From NCBI RefSeq assembly GCF_001586775.1, contig NZ_LQXS01000007.1, positions 1 to 64,000 on the forward strand: a DNA stretch of 64,000 nucleotides, given 5' to 3'. Positions 9,099 through 17,415 of the stretch are shown piece by piece. The position numbers and the translations under genes are program-made. Within the stretch, counting starts at the first letter, position 1, and each line of letters opens with the position of its first letter. Below the pieces are notes generated by a model, which was not told the DNA's origin, did no database searches, and worked only from the letters and a program-made list of their open reading frames with translations. The DNA comes from Sphingobacterium populi. Its GTDB lineage: Bacteria > Bacteroidota > Bacteroidia > Sphingobacteriales > Sphingobacteriaceae.

Positions 9099-10124
9099 TT
9101 ATTCTTCCGATTTTGTTTTGGAAGTAAGTAAAGCGGTTTCGATAATCTGGCTATAAAAGTCGGTTTCCGTCATACCAAACGCGCGGACCTGCTGCGGGAT
9201 AAAACTCTGCGCAGTTTGCCCGGGAGTGGTATTGATCTCTATGAAATAAAACCGACCAGTTTCTTTCTGTAAAAAGAAGTCGACACGTACCATGCCACGA
9301 CAATTCAACTTATGATACACATCTTTTATTATGCGAGTACTAAGCGCATCTTGTTCTTCAGTAAGATCAGCAGGTGTGATTTCCTCCGTCAATCCGGGGA
9401 TATATTTTGCTTCGTAATCGAAAAACTCTCTGCTGGTTTTCACTTCTGTAGCAGGCAGCACCACTAGATCACCGGCTAAATTACGAAATATGCCACGCGA
9501 AAACTCGCGACCTTCAATAAATTCTTCGACCAACACTTGCTGGCCTGTATGCGCGGCATCATATGCTTTCGCTATGGCGGCTTCTAATTCATCTAAAGCT
9601 TTGACTTTCGTCATTCCAATACTGCTCCCTCCAGCGTTGGGTTTTACAAAAAACGGCAAAGCTAATTTATCCTTCACCTGCTGCACGGCGGTTAGGCGAT
9701 CTGCCGCGAAGAGCAGTACTGAATCAGCGAGATAAAGCTGCGGAATACCCGCTAGCACTGCCTTTGTATAGCCTTTGTTCATCGTCAGTGCCGACGTGAG
9801 CGCATCGCAACTTGTATACGGCAAACCGATCATGTCAAAATAGCCTTGCAATCGCCCATCTTCACCAGGGCTTCCGTGCAAAACGATGAATGCAAGATCA
9901 AAGGTAATTTGATGATCGTCTATCGACAAGGAGAAATCATGCCTATTCACATCAAATTTCACCCCGGCATCGTTTACATAAAACCATTGATCGCGCATGA
10001 TCGATATTGGATACACTTCGTAGCGCTCTGTATCTAATTTTGAATGTACAAATGCAGAGCTTTTGAAAGAGACGGCTGCTTCTTCGGTATACCCGCCCGT
10101 GATAAGGGCAATTTTTGTTTTCAT
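9099..10124 (-). CDS. ddl: D-alanine--D-alanine ligase
   Basis: ATP-grasp ligase of 341 residues making D-Ala-D-Ala for peptidoglycan in the cytoplasm. It starts MKTKIALITGGYTEE, the usual Ddl N-terminus with conserved Glu. LHGSPGEDG, KPNAGGSSIG (ATP-binding loop), EEFIEGREFS, RVDFF and IEINTTPG (Mg ligands) follow in order. The start at 10124 is preferred over one 12 codons upstream because it matches family length and because the -7 element at 10158-10165 overlaps the longer start. It heads the group ddl-kinase-gpx; the DUF3995 gene lies upstream. Confidence 0.95.
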   Translation of the reverse strand: MKTKIALITGGYTEEAAVSFKSSAFVHSKLDTERYEVYPISIMRDQWFYVNDAGVKFDVNRHDFSLSIDDHQITFDLAFIVLHGSPGEDGRLQGYFDMIGLPYTSCDALTSALTMNKGYTKAVLAGIPQLYLADSVLLFAADRLTAVQQVKDKLALPFFVKPNAGGSSIGMTKVKALDELEAAIAKAYDAAHTGQQVLVEEFIEGREFSRGIFRNLAGDLVVLPATEVKTSREFFDYEAKYIPGLTEEITPADLTEEQDALSTRIIKDVYHKLNCRGMVRVDFFLQKETGRFYFIEINTTPGQTAQSFIPQQVRAFGMTETDFYSQIIETALLTSKTKSEE

Positions 10125-10157
10125 ATAAAATTGTCTGACCTGTCCTGTTTTGGCTAA

Positions 10158-10165
10158 CAAATATA
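10158..10165 (-). promoter_or_regulatory. -7 promoter element for ddl
   Basis: The minus strand reads TATATTTG, an exact match to TAnnTTTG, 33 bases before the chosen ddl start. No clear -33 box was found. Confidence 0.5.
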
Positions 10166-10182
10166 GTTACTTTCGCCTCACA

Positions 10183-10605
10183 TTATCGCACGAATAGTTT
10201 TACCACGATCAAAGAGAATACAAACAGACATAATGGCGTGAAATAAAGATTATCGTGGTACGCAAAGGTCGTATCTTTCACCTGTTTGAACAGACCCACA
10301 TACTGAAAATCTCCAACTGCTCTGGCAAGAAATATGAATGCAATGATTACCCACACAATCCTTTCCAACAACAATGACATAAATTTCGATACTGCCATCG
10401 TATTAAGCAATAGCAAGGCGGCGAAAAACAATCCAACCAACACACAATCACTAAATCCCGGCGCCAAGAGGGGAACGCCATTTTGCGTAGTAGGAATAGC
10501 AAGCTGCTTTGCCCACACACCTCCAAATGCCCAGTAAAAATGTATTGCTCCAATACCAGCAAAAATCAGTGTTAAGAGCGCCTTAGAAAGCTGCACCATA
10601 CTCAA
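10183..10605 (-). CDS. DUF3995 family integral membrane protein
   Basis: A 140-residue protein with four predicted membrane helices (about 8-28, 50-70, 78-98, 118-138). GIGAIHFYWAFGGVWA in the first helix/loop followed by P..P..AP matches my memory of the DUF3995 family; no biochemical role is known to me. It lies upstream of ddl on the same strand, but ddl appears to have its own promoter. Confidence 0.75.
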   Translation of the reverse strand: MSMVQLSKALLTLIFAGIGAIHFYWAFGGVWAKQLAIPTTQNGVPLLAPGFSDCVLVGLFFAALLLLNTMAVSKFMSLLLERIVWVIIAFIFLARAVGDFQYVGLFKQVKDTTFAYHDNLYFTPLCLFVFSLIVVKLFVR

Positions 10606-10788
10606 GGTTTTTTTTATAAATAAGCTACAAAATACAAAATTATCAGTCGCAATTGCTCATTTATCCCTGTTCATCAATATAATTTGACACTGAGGGATTT
10701 TGCACGCAAAAATCGCTTACCTGATGTGAGGTTATCGACAAAAAAGCCAACACTGCAATTCAATCATACGACAAGACAGGTTTATGTA

Positions 10789-10796
10789 TATATTTG
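10789..10796 (+). promoter_or_regulatory. Possible -7 element for the PASTA-mltG operon
   Basis: TATATTTG matches TAnnTTTG exactly, about 92 bases before the PASTA protein start. No TTTG -33 box is visible. Nothing else stands out in the 282-base gap 10606-10887, which separates divergent genes and is AT-rich. Confidence 0.35.
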
Positions 10797-10887
10797 TACG
10801 GTATTTGTATAATTATATTTTTTTAAAAAAGTAGCCACAGCTATATACATCATACGTTATCGCAAACTAGATATCACAGCAAGATAT

Positions 10888-11667
10888 ATGTCAAAATTTT
10901 TTCTCTACCTAAGAACTGATACCTTCCGCAAAAATCTGATTTACGCCCTTGTCGGTGTGATCGCATTGTTTATAATCCTCTACATAGGTTTACGGGTCTA
11001 TACCAAGCATGGTGATCGCCAAGAAGTACCTGTACTAAAAGGTTTGCATATCAGCGAGGCAATTGCACTATTAGATAAAGTAGGATTAGAATATCAGGTA
11101 GACTCTATTTATCAATTGGATGCGCGGCCAGGCTTGGTGATTGAGCAAGATCCAGAACCCGCATCAGCCGTCAAAGGCGGACGAACCATCTATCTGACCA
11201 TTATCACGCAAAGCGCGCCGGAAATCGCTTTCCCAGAAGTTACAGACAAAACCTTGATCGAAGCAATGTCCATCATTAAAAATCACTCCTTAAAATTGGG
11301 TGATACGACCTACGTTAATGATATCGCTCGCGATGTAGTTCTTGACGCTACATTTGGCGGTCAGCCAATTACCGCCGGACGCATGATTCCAAAAGGATCT
11401 CGGATTAATTTGGTATTGGGCAATGGTCGTGGCAACGACCAAGTGAACATCCCTGAATTAGTCGGACTACCATATAGCGAGGCAGAATTCGCGCTACGTG
11501 GATTGGGCCTAGTAGTAGGAAGTATTAGCTTTGCTGATGGATCAAGAGATACCGTAAACGGAACTGTCGTGGAACAAACGCCAGATATATCCGCTCAATT
11601 TATTCCGTTGGGCGCTGCCGTACATTTAAAACTGTCGAACTCAGTAGTTCCAACTACCAACGAATAG
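10888..11667 (+). CDS. PASTA domain-containing membrane protein
   Basis: A 259-residue protein: a short cytoplasmic N-terminus, one membrane helix (about 16-36, YALVGVIALFIILYIGL) and three periplasmic PASTA repeats (about 45-110, 113-178, 185-252). PASTA repeats bind muropeptides or D,D-transpeptidase domains, but no kinase or transpeptidase domain is fused here. It is followed after 11 bases by mltG, consistent with a role in cell-wall growth. The start follows an AGATAT stretch; no Shine-Dalgarno is evident. Confidence 0.88.
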   Translation: MSKFFLYLRTDTFRKNLIYALVGVIALFIILYIGLRVYTKHGDRQEVPVLKGLHISEAIALLDKVGLEYQVDSIYQLDARPGLVIEQDPEPASAVKGGRTIYLTIITQSAPEIAFPEVTDKTLIEAMSIIKNHSLKLGDTTYVNDIARDVVLDATFGGQPITAGRMIPKGSRINLVLGNGRGNDQVNIPELVGLPYSEAEFALRGLGLVVGSISFADGSRDTVNGTVVEQTPDISAQFIPLGAAVHLKLSNSVVPTTNE

Positions 11668-11678
11668 CTCCACCTGCC

Positions 11679-12728
11679 ATGCAAGAAGTTCAATCAGAGA
11701 AAAAAAGAAGAAGCGTATGGATTCCTGTCGGAATCATATTCATTGTTATTGCCCTGATCATATCATGGTTAGGCTATTTAGCCGTATTGGCTCCTACGGT
11801 GCAGACGGATGCCGACTATTTCTATGTACACAGTGACGATACGTACGAAAAGGTGATGCAACGCATCAAAGAGGAAAATATCGTTCGCAACTACACCATC
11901 TTTGAATACATGGCTAAAGCCATGGATCTACCAGAAAACATCAATCCCGGTCGGTATCGTTTGGATTCGGAGATGAACAATCGTCGACTGATTGGCAATC
12001 TGCGCGGTGGATATCAGGAAGCCGTAAAATTTAGATTTCAAAATGTACGATTAAAGGAAAACTTTGCCGGTTTGTTAGGCCAAAGTTTTGAGGCCGATTC
12101 GATCGAGTTCTTGAATATACTCAAAGACGCAAAAACCGCAGAGAAATATGGCTTTACCACCGATAATTTCTTTTCGATGTTTATCCCAAACACGTATGAG
12201 ATCTATTGGAATACCAATCCAGAAAAGATTATGGCACGCTTTCATACCGAGTACACCAACTTTTGGAATGCAGAGCGCAAATCAAAAGCAGATGCCTTGG
12301 GCATGACCACACAAGAAGTAAGTACATTGGCAGCCATCGTAAAAGGTGAAGCAATGCATATAGATGAGATGCCTGCGATTGCAGGTTTGTACATCAATCG
12401 TTTACAGCGTGGCATGCTTCTACAAGCAGATCCAACCGTGATCTTTGCTAATAATGACTTCACCATTCGTCGGGTCTTAAACCGTCATCTCACTATTGAT
12501 AATCCGTATAACACCTATCGCTTTAAAGGCTTGCCGCCAGGACCAATTATGATGCCAAGCATCGCCGCTATAGATGCCGTGCTCAATCACAAGCAGCACG
12601 ATTATATCTATATGTGTGCTAAAGATGATTTTAGCGGATACCATTTGTTTGCCAAAACGATGGCAGAACATCTGGTCAATGCACGCAAATTTCAGCGCGC
12701 TCTAGACGAGAGGAACATCAAGCGATAG
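11679..12728 (+). CDS. mltG: Endolytic peptidoglycan transglycosylase MltG (YceG family)
   Basis: Inner-membrane lytic transglycosylase of 349 residues, thought to cut nascent glycan strands and set their length. One membrane helix at about 14-36, then the YceG domain with the catalytic-Glu segment AAIVKGEAMHIDEMP, followed by YINRLQRGMLLQADPTVIFA, YNTYRFKGLPPGPI and a C-terminal GYHLFAKT segment. All are typical of MltG. Cotranscription with the PASTA gene is likely. Confidence 0.94.
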   Translation: MQEVQSEKKRRSVWIPVGIIFIVIALIISWLGYLAVLAPTVQTDADYFYVHSDDTYEKVMQRIKEENIVRNYTIFEYMAKAMDLPENINPGRYRLDSEMNNRRLIGNLRGGYQEAVKFRFQNVRLKENFAGLLGQSFEADSIEFLNILKDAKTAEKYGFTTDNFFSMFIPNTYEIYWNTNPEKIMARFHTEYTNFWNAERKSKADALGMTTQEVSTLAAIVKGEAMHIDEMPAIAGLYINRLQRGMLLQADPTVIFANNDFTIRRVLNRHLTIDNPYNTYRFKGLPPGPIMMPSIAAIDAVLNHKQHDYIYMCAKDDFSGYHLFAKTMAEHLVNARKFQRALDERNIKR

Positions 12729-12750
12729 AATAGGCTGCGTACTGGCTTCT

Positions 12751-12782
12751 TTTGTCATTTCGCTTAATTAATTTTAACTTCG
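12751..12782 (+). promoter_or_regulatory. Promoter of the thioesterase-yihY pair
   Basis: TTTG at 12751-12754, 20 bases of spacer, then TAACTTCG at 12775-12782 (TAnnTTTG with one mismatch). The ATG lies only 5 bases further on, so the transcript would be leaderless or nearly so. Confidence 0.5.
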
Positions 12783-12787
12783 CCAAT

Positions 12788-13195
12788 ATGTTTGTATTTG
12801 AAAACAAAATACGTGTTCGCTATGCCGAGACCGATCAGATGGGATACATGTATTATGGTAATTATGCTACGTATTACGAAGTCGCCCGCACCGATATGCT
12901 ACGAAGTACTGGTATTTCCTACAAAGAACTCGAAGCCATGGGCGTGATGATGCCCGTGATCGAAATGCAAACCAGGTACTTACAACCTGCAAAATATGAC
13001 GATTTGATCACCATCAAAACTACGATTCGGGAAATGCCGAACGTACGGATCTGCTTCGAGTACGAACTCTTTAATGAGGCCGGCATATTGCTGAATACTG
13101 GTAAAACGTTGCTCGTTTTTGTCGATATGGCCAAGAACAAACCTTGTCGCGCACCAGCCGTATTCACGGAAAAAATAAAACACTATTTCTCCTAA
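12788..13195 (+). CDS. Acyl-CoA thioesterase, YbgC/FadM-like hotdog fold
   Basis: Hotdog-fold thioesterase of 135 residues. It opens MFVFENKIRVRYAETDQMGYMYYGNY, with the Asp-Gln-Met-Gly segment that carries the catalytic Asp in YbgC-like enzymes. The start at 12788 matches the family; an upstream ATG at 12752 would overlap the promoter. The stop is 1 base before the YihY gene, so the two are cotranscribed. Substrate unknown. Confidence 0.88.
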   Translation: MFVFENKIRVRYAETDQMGYMYYGNYATYYEVARTDMLRSTGISYKELEAMGVMMPVIEMQTRYLQPAKYDDLITIKTTIREMPNVRICFEYELFNEAGILLNTGKTLLVFVDMAKNKPCRAPAVFTEKIKHYFS

Positions 13196-13196
13196 A

Positions 13197-14174
13197 ATGA
13201 AAAAAGTCCACCATAGACTTTTAAATGTAAGAATCTACGATAACTTCATCGAATGGACTAAGAGTGCTGTATTGCCAGGGTTTGGCTCGTTGCCATTGTA
13301 TACGGTTTTTGCCTTTTTCTTTCAAGAGATAGCGCGCGAATCCATTCTGAATAAGGCCTCTTCCCTAGCCTACAACTTTATGCTGGCTATTTTTCCGGGC
13401 ATTATCTTTCTATTCACGCTCATTCCATATATTCCAGTCGATAATTTTCAAGATCAATTGATGGAACTCATGCAGGTAGCGATGCCATACAGTGCGTACG
13501 AATTTCTAGAAGTTACCCTTAATGATATTATTAAAAGACAAAACACCGGTTTACTATCAGTAGGTTTTGTCTTATGTACATTCTTCGCTACGAATGGCAT
13601 GACCACGTTGATGATGACTTTTAATAAATCTTCCCTTTCCAAAGAAGACCGTAGTTGGGGGCAGAAACGCATCGTAGCATTAGCATTGTCCGTTGCTATC
13701 GTACTAGCATTGGCCATTGGTATATTCTTGTACGCTGGCGCCAACTTTTTGATTAATTACCTTAAAAATACAATCGATTACGATCTAAATTACTTTTGGA
13801 GATTTCTGATCAAGTTTGTACAGTGGCTATTTATGTTCGGGATCTACTTTTTCACCGTCAGCTTGGTCTATAAATTTGGGCCAAGCCGTAGTAGAAGATG
13901 GAAGTTTTTCACGCCAGGTGCTACGCTTGCCACCGTGCTGGCTATTTTATCTTTTTCAGGATTCGCTTATTATATAAACCAGTTTGGTACGTACAATAAG
14001 TTGTATGGATCTATCGGTACATTGATCGTGATGATGATATGGATGTACCTTAATGCACTGATTCTGATTGTCGGATTCGAACTCAATGCCAGCATCGCCT
14101 TGTCCAAGCAAAGCATCAAAATTGTGCGTCCACGCACCTACAACTCCTTCAAGTCCGATACCACACAAAAGTAG
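13197..14174 (+). CDS. YihY/virulence factor BrkB family membrane protein
   Basis: A 325-residue inner-membrane protein with about six helices (near 35-60, 75-95, 125-150, 160-185, 205-230, 255-280). SLAYNFMLAIFPGIIFLF and GSIGTLIVMMIWMYLNALI match the YihY (formerly called RNase BN) family. The transport or other role is not established. It starts 1 base after the thioesterase stop. Confidence 0.88.
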   Translation: MKKVHHRLLNVRIYDNFIEWTKSAVLPGFGSLPLYTVFAFFFQEIARESILNKASSLAYNFMLAIFPGIIFLFTLIPYIPVDNFQDQLMELMQVAMPYSAYEFLEVTLNDIIKRQNTGLLSVGFVLCTFFATNGMTTLMMTFNKSSLSKEDRSWGQKRIVALALSVAIVLALAIGIFLYAGANFLINYLKNTIDYDLNYFWRFLIKFVQWLFMFGIYFFTVSLVYKFGPSRSRRWKFFTPGATLATVLAILSFSGFAYYINQFGTYNKLYGSIGTLIVMMIWMYLNALILIVGFELNASIALSKQSIKIVRPRTYNSFKSDTTQK

Positions 14175-14232
14175 AAGCAGGATTATCAATATAGCCTTTC
14201 ACTTTTCCTTAATCTTTTTTCTACATAAATAG

Positions 14233-14260
14233 TTGTATATAAAAGTTTTTTGTACTTTTG
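14233..14260 (+). promoter_or_regulatory. Promoter of rpsA
   Basis: TTG at 14233-14235, 17-base spacer, TACTTTTG at 14253-14260 (exact TAnnTTTG). Transcription would begin near 14265, giving a leader of about 35 bases. Confidence 0.65.
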
Positions 14261-14263
14261 CAG

Positions 14264-14280
14264 TCTCTGCAACGCAGGGA
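14264..14280 (+). promoter_or_regulatory. Hairpin at the 5' end of the rpsA leader
   Basis: TCTCTGC/GCAGGGA form a 7-bp stem (one G-T pair) around AAC at the predicted 5' end of the mRNA. A GGAG at 14284-14287 lies 11 bases before the ATG, unusual in Bacteroidota. The hairpin may stabilise the transcript or take part in S1 autoregulation; this is inference. Confidence 0.35.
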
Positions 14281-14298
14281 AAAGGAGAAAATTAATTA

Positions 14299-16233
14299 AT
14301 GGCAAAAAAACAAGAAGCAGAAAAAGAGTTAGCGGCGAAAAACGCAGAGCTACAAGGTGCTGACACTAAAGTAGTGAAAGACACTGAAACCATCGAGTCT
14401 GAAGCAGATTCAAACCTAATCAACGAGATCAAATCTAGTTCACTAAGCACCCCGGAAGGTGACTTTGACTGGGATTTCGATGAAAAAGCCTTCGGTAACT
14501 ACAGCGAGGCTGAGCGTACGAAACTAGAAGAGCAGTACGCTGGTACATTCAATCAAATTAACCAAGGTGAAATTATTGAAGGTACTGTAGTATCTATCAA
14601 TAACAAAGACGTGGTATTGAATGTTGGATTTAAATCTGATGGTTTAGTAGCACTTTCTGAGTTCCGCGACCTTCCTGAATTGAAAGTTGGCGACAATGTT
14701 GACGTATTTGTTGAATCGCAAGAAGATGCAAACGGTCAATTAGTATTGTCACGCAAACGTGCTAAGACACAAAGATCTTGGGAAGCAATCAACGAAGCTT
14801 TGGAAAATGATGCAATCATTGATGGTTTCGTGAAATCACGTACCAAAGGTGGTTTGATCGTGGACATTAAAGGTGTAGAAGCTTTCTTACCAGGTTCACA
14901 GATCGACATCAAGCCTATTCGCGATTACGATATCTATGTAGGTAAAACAATGGAATTCAAAGTGGTTAAAATCAACCACGAATTCAAAAACGTTGTCGTA
15001 TCTCACAAAGTATTGATCGAAGATGATTTGGAAAACCAAAAATCAGAGATCGTTGCGAAATTGGAAAAAGGTCAAGTATTGGAAGGTACTGTTAAAAATA
15101 TCACTGACTTCGGTGTATTCATCGATTTGGGTGGTGTTGATGGTCTACTTCACATTACAGATATTTCTTGGGGTCGTATCGAGCATCCAAGAGAAGTTCT
15201 TGCATTGGATCAAACAATCAACGTGGTTGTTCTTGATTTTGATGATGAGAAAAAACGTATCGCTCTAGGTCTAAAACAACTTTCTGAGCACCCTTGGGAA
15301 TCTTTGAGCACTGATCTTGAGATCGGTTCTAAAGTAAAAGGTAAAATCGTAACTGTTGCAGATTACGGTGCTTTCCTTGAAATCATCCCTGGCGTTGAAG
15401 GATTGATCCACGTATCAGAAATGTCTTGGTCTCAAAACCTACGTTCTCCACAAGAGTTCTTGAAAGTAGGTGACGAAATTGAAGCACAAATCTTGACTTT
15501 GGATCGCGAAGACCGCAAGATGAGCTTAGGTATCAAACAATTGACTCCAGATCCATGGCAAAACATCGCTGAGCGTTACCCAATCGGGTCTAAAGTGAAA
15601 GCGGCTGTTAAAAACATGACTAACTTCGGTGTATTCGTTGAATTAGAAGATGGTATCGATGGTTTGATCCACATCTCTGACCTTTCTTGGTCTAAAAAAA
15701 TCAACCACCCGAACGAATTCACTAAAGTAGGTGAAGAACTAGAGGTTGTTGTATTAGAGCTTGACGAAGAAAACCGCAAATTGTCTCTAGGTCACAAACA
15801 ATTGGAAGAAAACCCTTGGGATACTTTCGAAACTATCTTTACTGAAGGTTCACTTCACGAAGGTACTGTGATCAAAGTTGGTGACAAAGGTGATATCGTT
15901 GCACTTCAATATGGTGTAGAAGGATTCTGTCCATCGAAACATGCTGTTAAAGAAGACGGTACTGTATTGAAAGTTGACGAAACTAACGAGTTCAAAATCA
16001 TTGAGTTCAACAAAGAAAACAAGCGTTTGGTAATTTCTCACTCTCGTATCTGGGAAGACAAGAAATCTGAAGCTCGTGTAGAAGAATTCAACGCACGTAA
16101 GAAAGAGGCAAAAGCTGCCAACACTGCTGTGAAAAAAGTGAAGGATTCTGTTGAGAAATCTACTCTAGGAGATCTAGGTGTATTGGCTCAGTTGAAACAA
16201 CAAATGGAAGGCGACGAGAAAAACTCTAAATAG
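14299..16233 (+). CDS. rpsA: 30S ribosomal protein S1
   Basis: A 644-residue protein with six S1 RNA-binding repeats (about 90-158, 170-240, 255-325, 340-412, 427-498, 512-585). The repeats show the typical G.V..I..FGVF.DL.G.DGL.H.S pattern, strongest in repeats 3-5; repeats 1, 2 and 6 are divergent. The first 85 residues are an acidic, Lys/Glu-rich extension and the tail is basic. Codons end in T more often than in neighbouring genes, as expected for high expression. Own promoter and terminator. S1 helps mRNA recruitment, which matters in a phylum that rarely uses Shine-Dalgarno pairing. Confidence 0.96.
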   Translation: MAKKQEAEKELAAKNAELQGADTKVVKDTETIESEADSNLINEIKSSSLSTPEGDFDWDFDEKAFGNYSEAERTKLEEQYAGTFNQINQGEIIEGTVVSINNKDVVLNVGFKSDGLVALSEFRDLPELKVGDNVDVFVESQEDANGQLVLSRKRAKTQRSWEAINEALENDAIIDGFVKSRTKGGLIVDIKGVEAFLPGSQIDIKPIRDYDIYVGKTMEFKVVKINHEFKNVVVSHKVLIEDDLENQKSEIVAKLEKGQVLEGTVKNITDFGVFIDLGGVDGLLHITDISWGRIEHPREVLALDQTINVVVLDFDDEKKRIALGLKQLSEHPWESLSTDLEIGSKVKGKIVTVADYGAFLEIIPGVEGLIHVSEMSWSQNLRSPQEFLKVGDEIEAQILTLDREDRKMSLGIKQLTPDPWQNIAERYPIGSKVKAAVKNMTNFGVFVELEDGIDGLIHISDLSWSKKINHPNEFTKVGEELEVVVLELDEENRKLSLGHKQLEENPWDTFETIFTEGSLHEGTVIKVGDKGDIVALQYGVEGFCPSKHAVKEDGTVLKVDETNEFKIIEFNKENKRLVISHSRIWEDKKSEARVEEFNARKKEAKAANTAVKKVKDSVEKSTLGDLGVLAQLKQQMEGDEKNSK

Positions 16234-16267
16234 TTTTTGATCGTAACTGATTCATTTTAAATACTCA

Positions 16268-16294
16268 AACCCTCCGCATAGCGGAGGGTTTTTT
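16268..16294 (+). terminator. Terminator of rpsA
   Basis: Perfect 10-bp stem AACCCTCCGC/GCGGAGGGTT with a 3-base loop and a T-run. Confidence 0.92.
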
Positions 16295-16296
16295 GT

Positions 16297-16304
16297 TATA
16301 TTCG
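16297..16304 (+). promoter_or_regulatory. Possible -7 element for the sulfurtransferase gene
   Basis: TATATTCG (one mismatch to TAnnTTTG) sits directly after the rpsA terminator and 4 bases before the first ATG at 16309. If used, the mRNA is nearly leaderless, or the true start is the ATG at 16336. Confidence 0.35.
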
Positions 16305-16308
16305 TGTA

Positions 16309-17184
16309 ATGCTAACTCATAATTCCTTACAGCATATGCACGATACACCTCCAATCATCGATATTCCCGAACTACACCTACTTATAGCACAAGGCAAACC
16401 TGTTGTGTTGATTGATGCAACTATCGACAAAGTCAATCAACGTATTGATTCAAAGGATTCCGTTCCAGAACTAATTCCTGACTCTGTCTTTATGGATCTG
16501 GAAGAGAAATTTTCAGATCATAGCAATCCTTTACCGCATACGATGGTCGACGATGCAACGTTTGAACGGGAAGCCCGCGCGATGGGTATCAATCAAGACT
16601 CCATTTTAGTTATTTACGATCGTTGGGGAATATATTCCAGTCCGAGAGCTTGGTGGATGTTTCGTTCAATGGGACATGAGAACACATTTGTATTGCAAGG
16701 TGGATTACCCGCTTGGAAAGAACAGCATCTTCCCGTGGTATCCAAGCATCAATCAACCCGTACCATCGCAACTGGCAACTTCGTTGTCCATCCGCAACCC
16801 TATTTTTGGAAAAGCAAAACCGATCTTTTAAAAGGGCTGGAAGAAAATGATACAACTATTATCGACGCGCGCAACGCTAACCGCTATGGAGGAAAGAGCC
16901 CAGAGCCGCGTGCTGGCTTACGATCTGGCCATATTCCTAGCTCGCACAATCTGCCCTTTGATGAAGTCCTTTCAGGCACACGTTACAAGACTGTGCCTGA
17001 ATTACAGAAGATCTTCGAGCCCTTTATCGACGACAAATCCGTTGTCTTTAGCTGTGGCTCTGGTATTACTGCCGCTATCATTGCCCTAGCAGCATACCAA
17101 ATAGGTTTCGATCATCTCGCTATTTATGATGGTTCGTGGGCTGAATGGGGTGCGGATGAAAATCTGCCGATTGAGAAGGAATAA
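16309..17184 (+). CDS. Thiosulfate/3-mercaptopyruvate sulfurtransferase (two rhodanese domains)
   Basis: A 291-residue protein with tandem rhodanese domains (about 20-145 inactive, 165-290 active). The active-site loop is SCGSGITA with Cys249. The CG[ST]G[VI]TA form is typical of 3-mercaptopyruvate sulfurtransferases, whereas rhodaneses have CRxGxR-type loops. It transfers sulfane sulfur to a thiol or cyanide acceptor in the cytoplasm. The first nine codons are not conserved in the family, so Met10 (16336) is an alternative start. Followed by 231 bases with no clear terminator or gene. Confidence 0.9.
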   Translation: MLTHNSLQHMHDTPPIIDIPELHLLIAQGKPVVLIDATIDKVNQRIDSKDSVPELIPDSVFMDLEEKFSDHSNPLPHTMVDDATFEREARAMGINQDSILVIYDRWGIYSSPRAWWMFRSMGHENTFVLQGGLPAWKEQHLPVVSKHQSTRTIATGNFVVHPQPYFWKSKTDLLKGLEENDTTIIDARNANRYGGKSPEPRAGLRSGHIPSSHNLPFDEVLSGTRYKTVPELQKIFEPFIDDKSVVFSCGSGITAAIIALAAYQIGFDHLAIYDGSWAEWGADENLPIEKE

Positions 17185-17415
17185 TACATAGCAGAATTTT
17201 TCCGGCGGTAACCTTCCGAGTTTCAGCCTACCAATACGAGACCGTTGACTGTCTAATAGCTGAATTAGAGTCTATTTTCAATAGATCTTCTTACTGGTAG
17301 TATGGAGATCATTATTCTATTTCAACATATTGCCACAATATTTATGGAATTGTACGTCGGACAGCATCCCTTCGTAAGAATTGCGTATTCTTTTGTATAA
17401 ATCTGAACCCTAATT

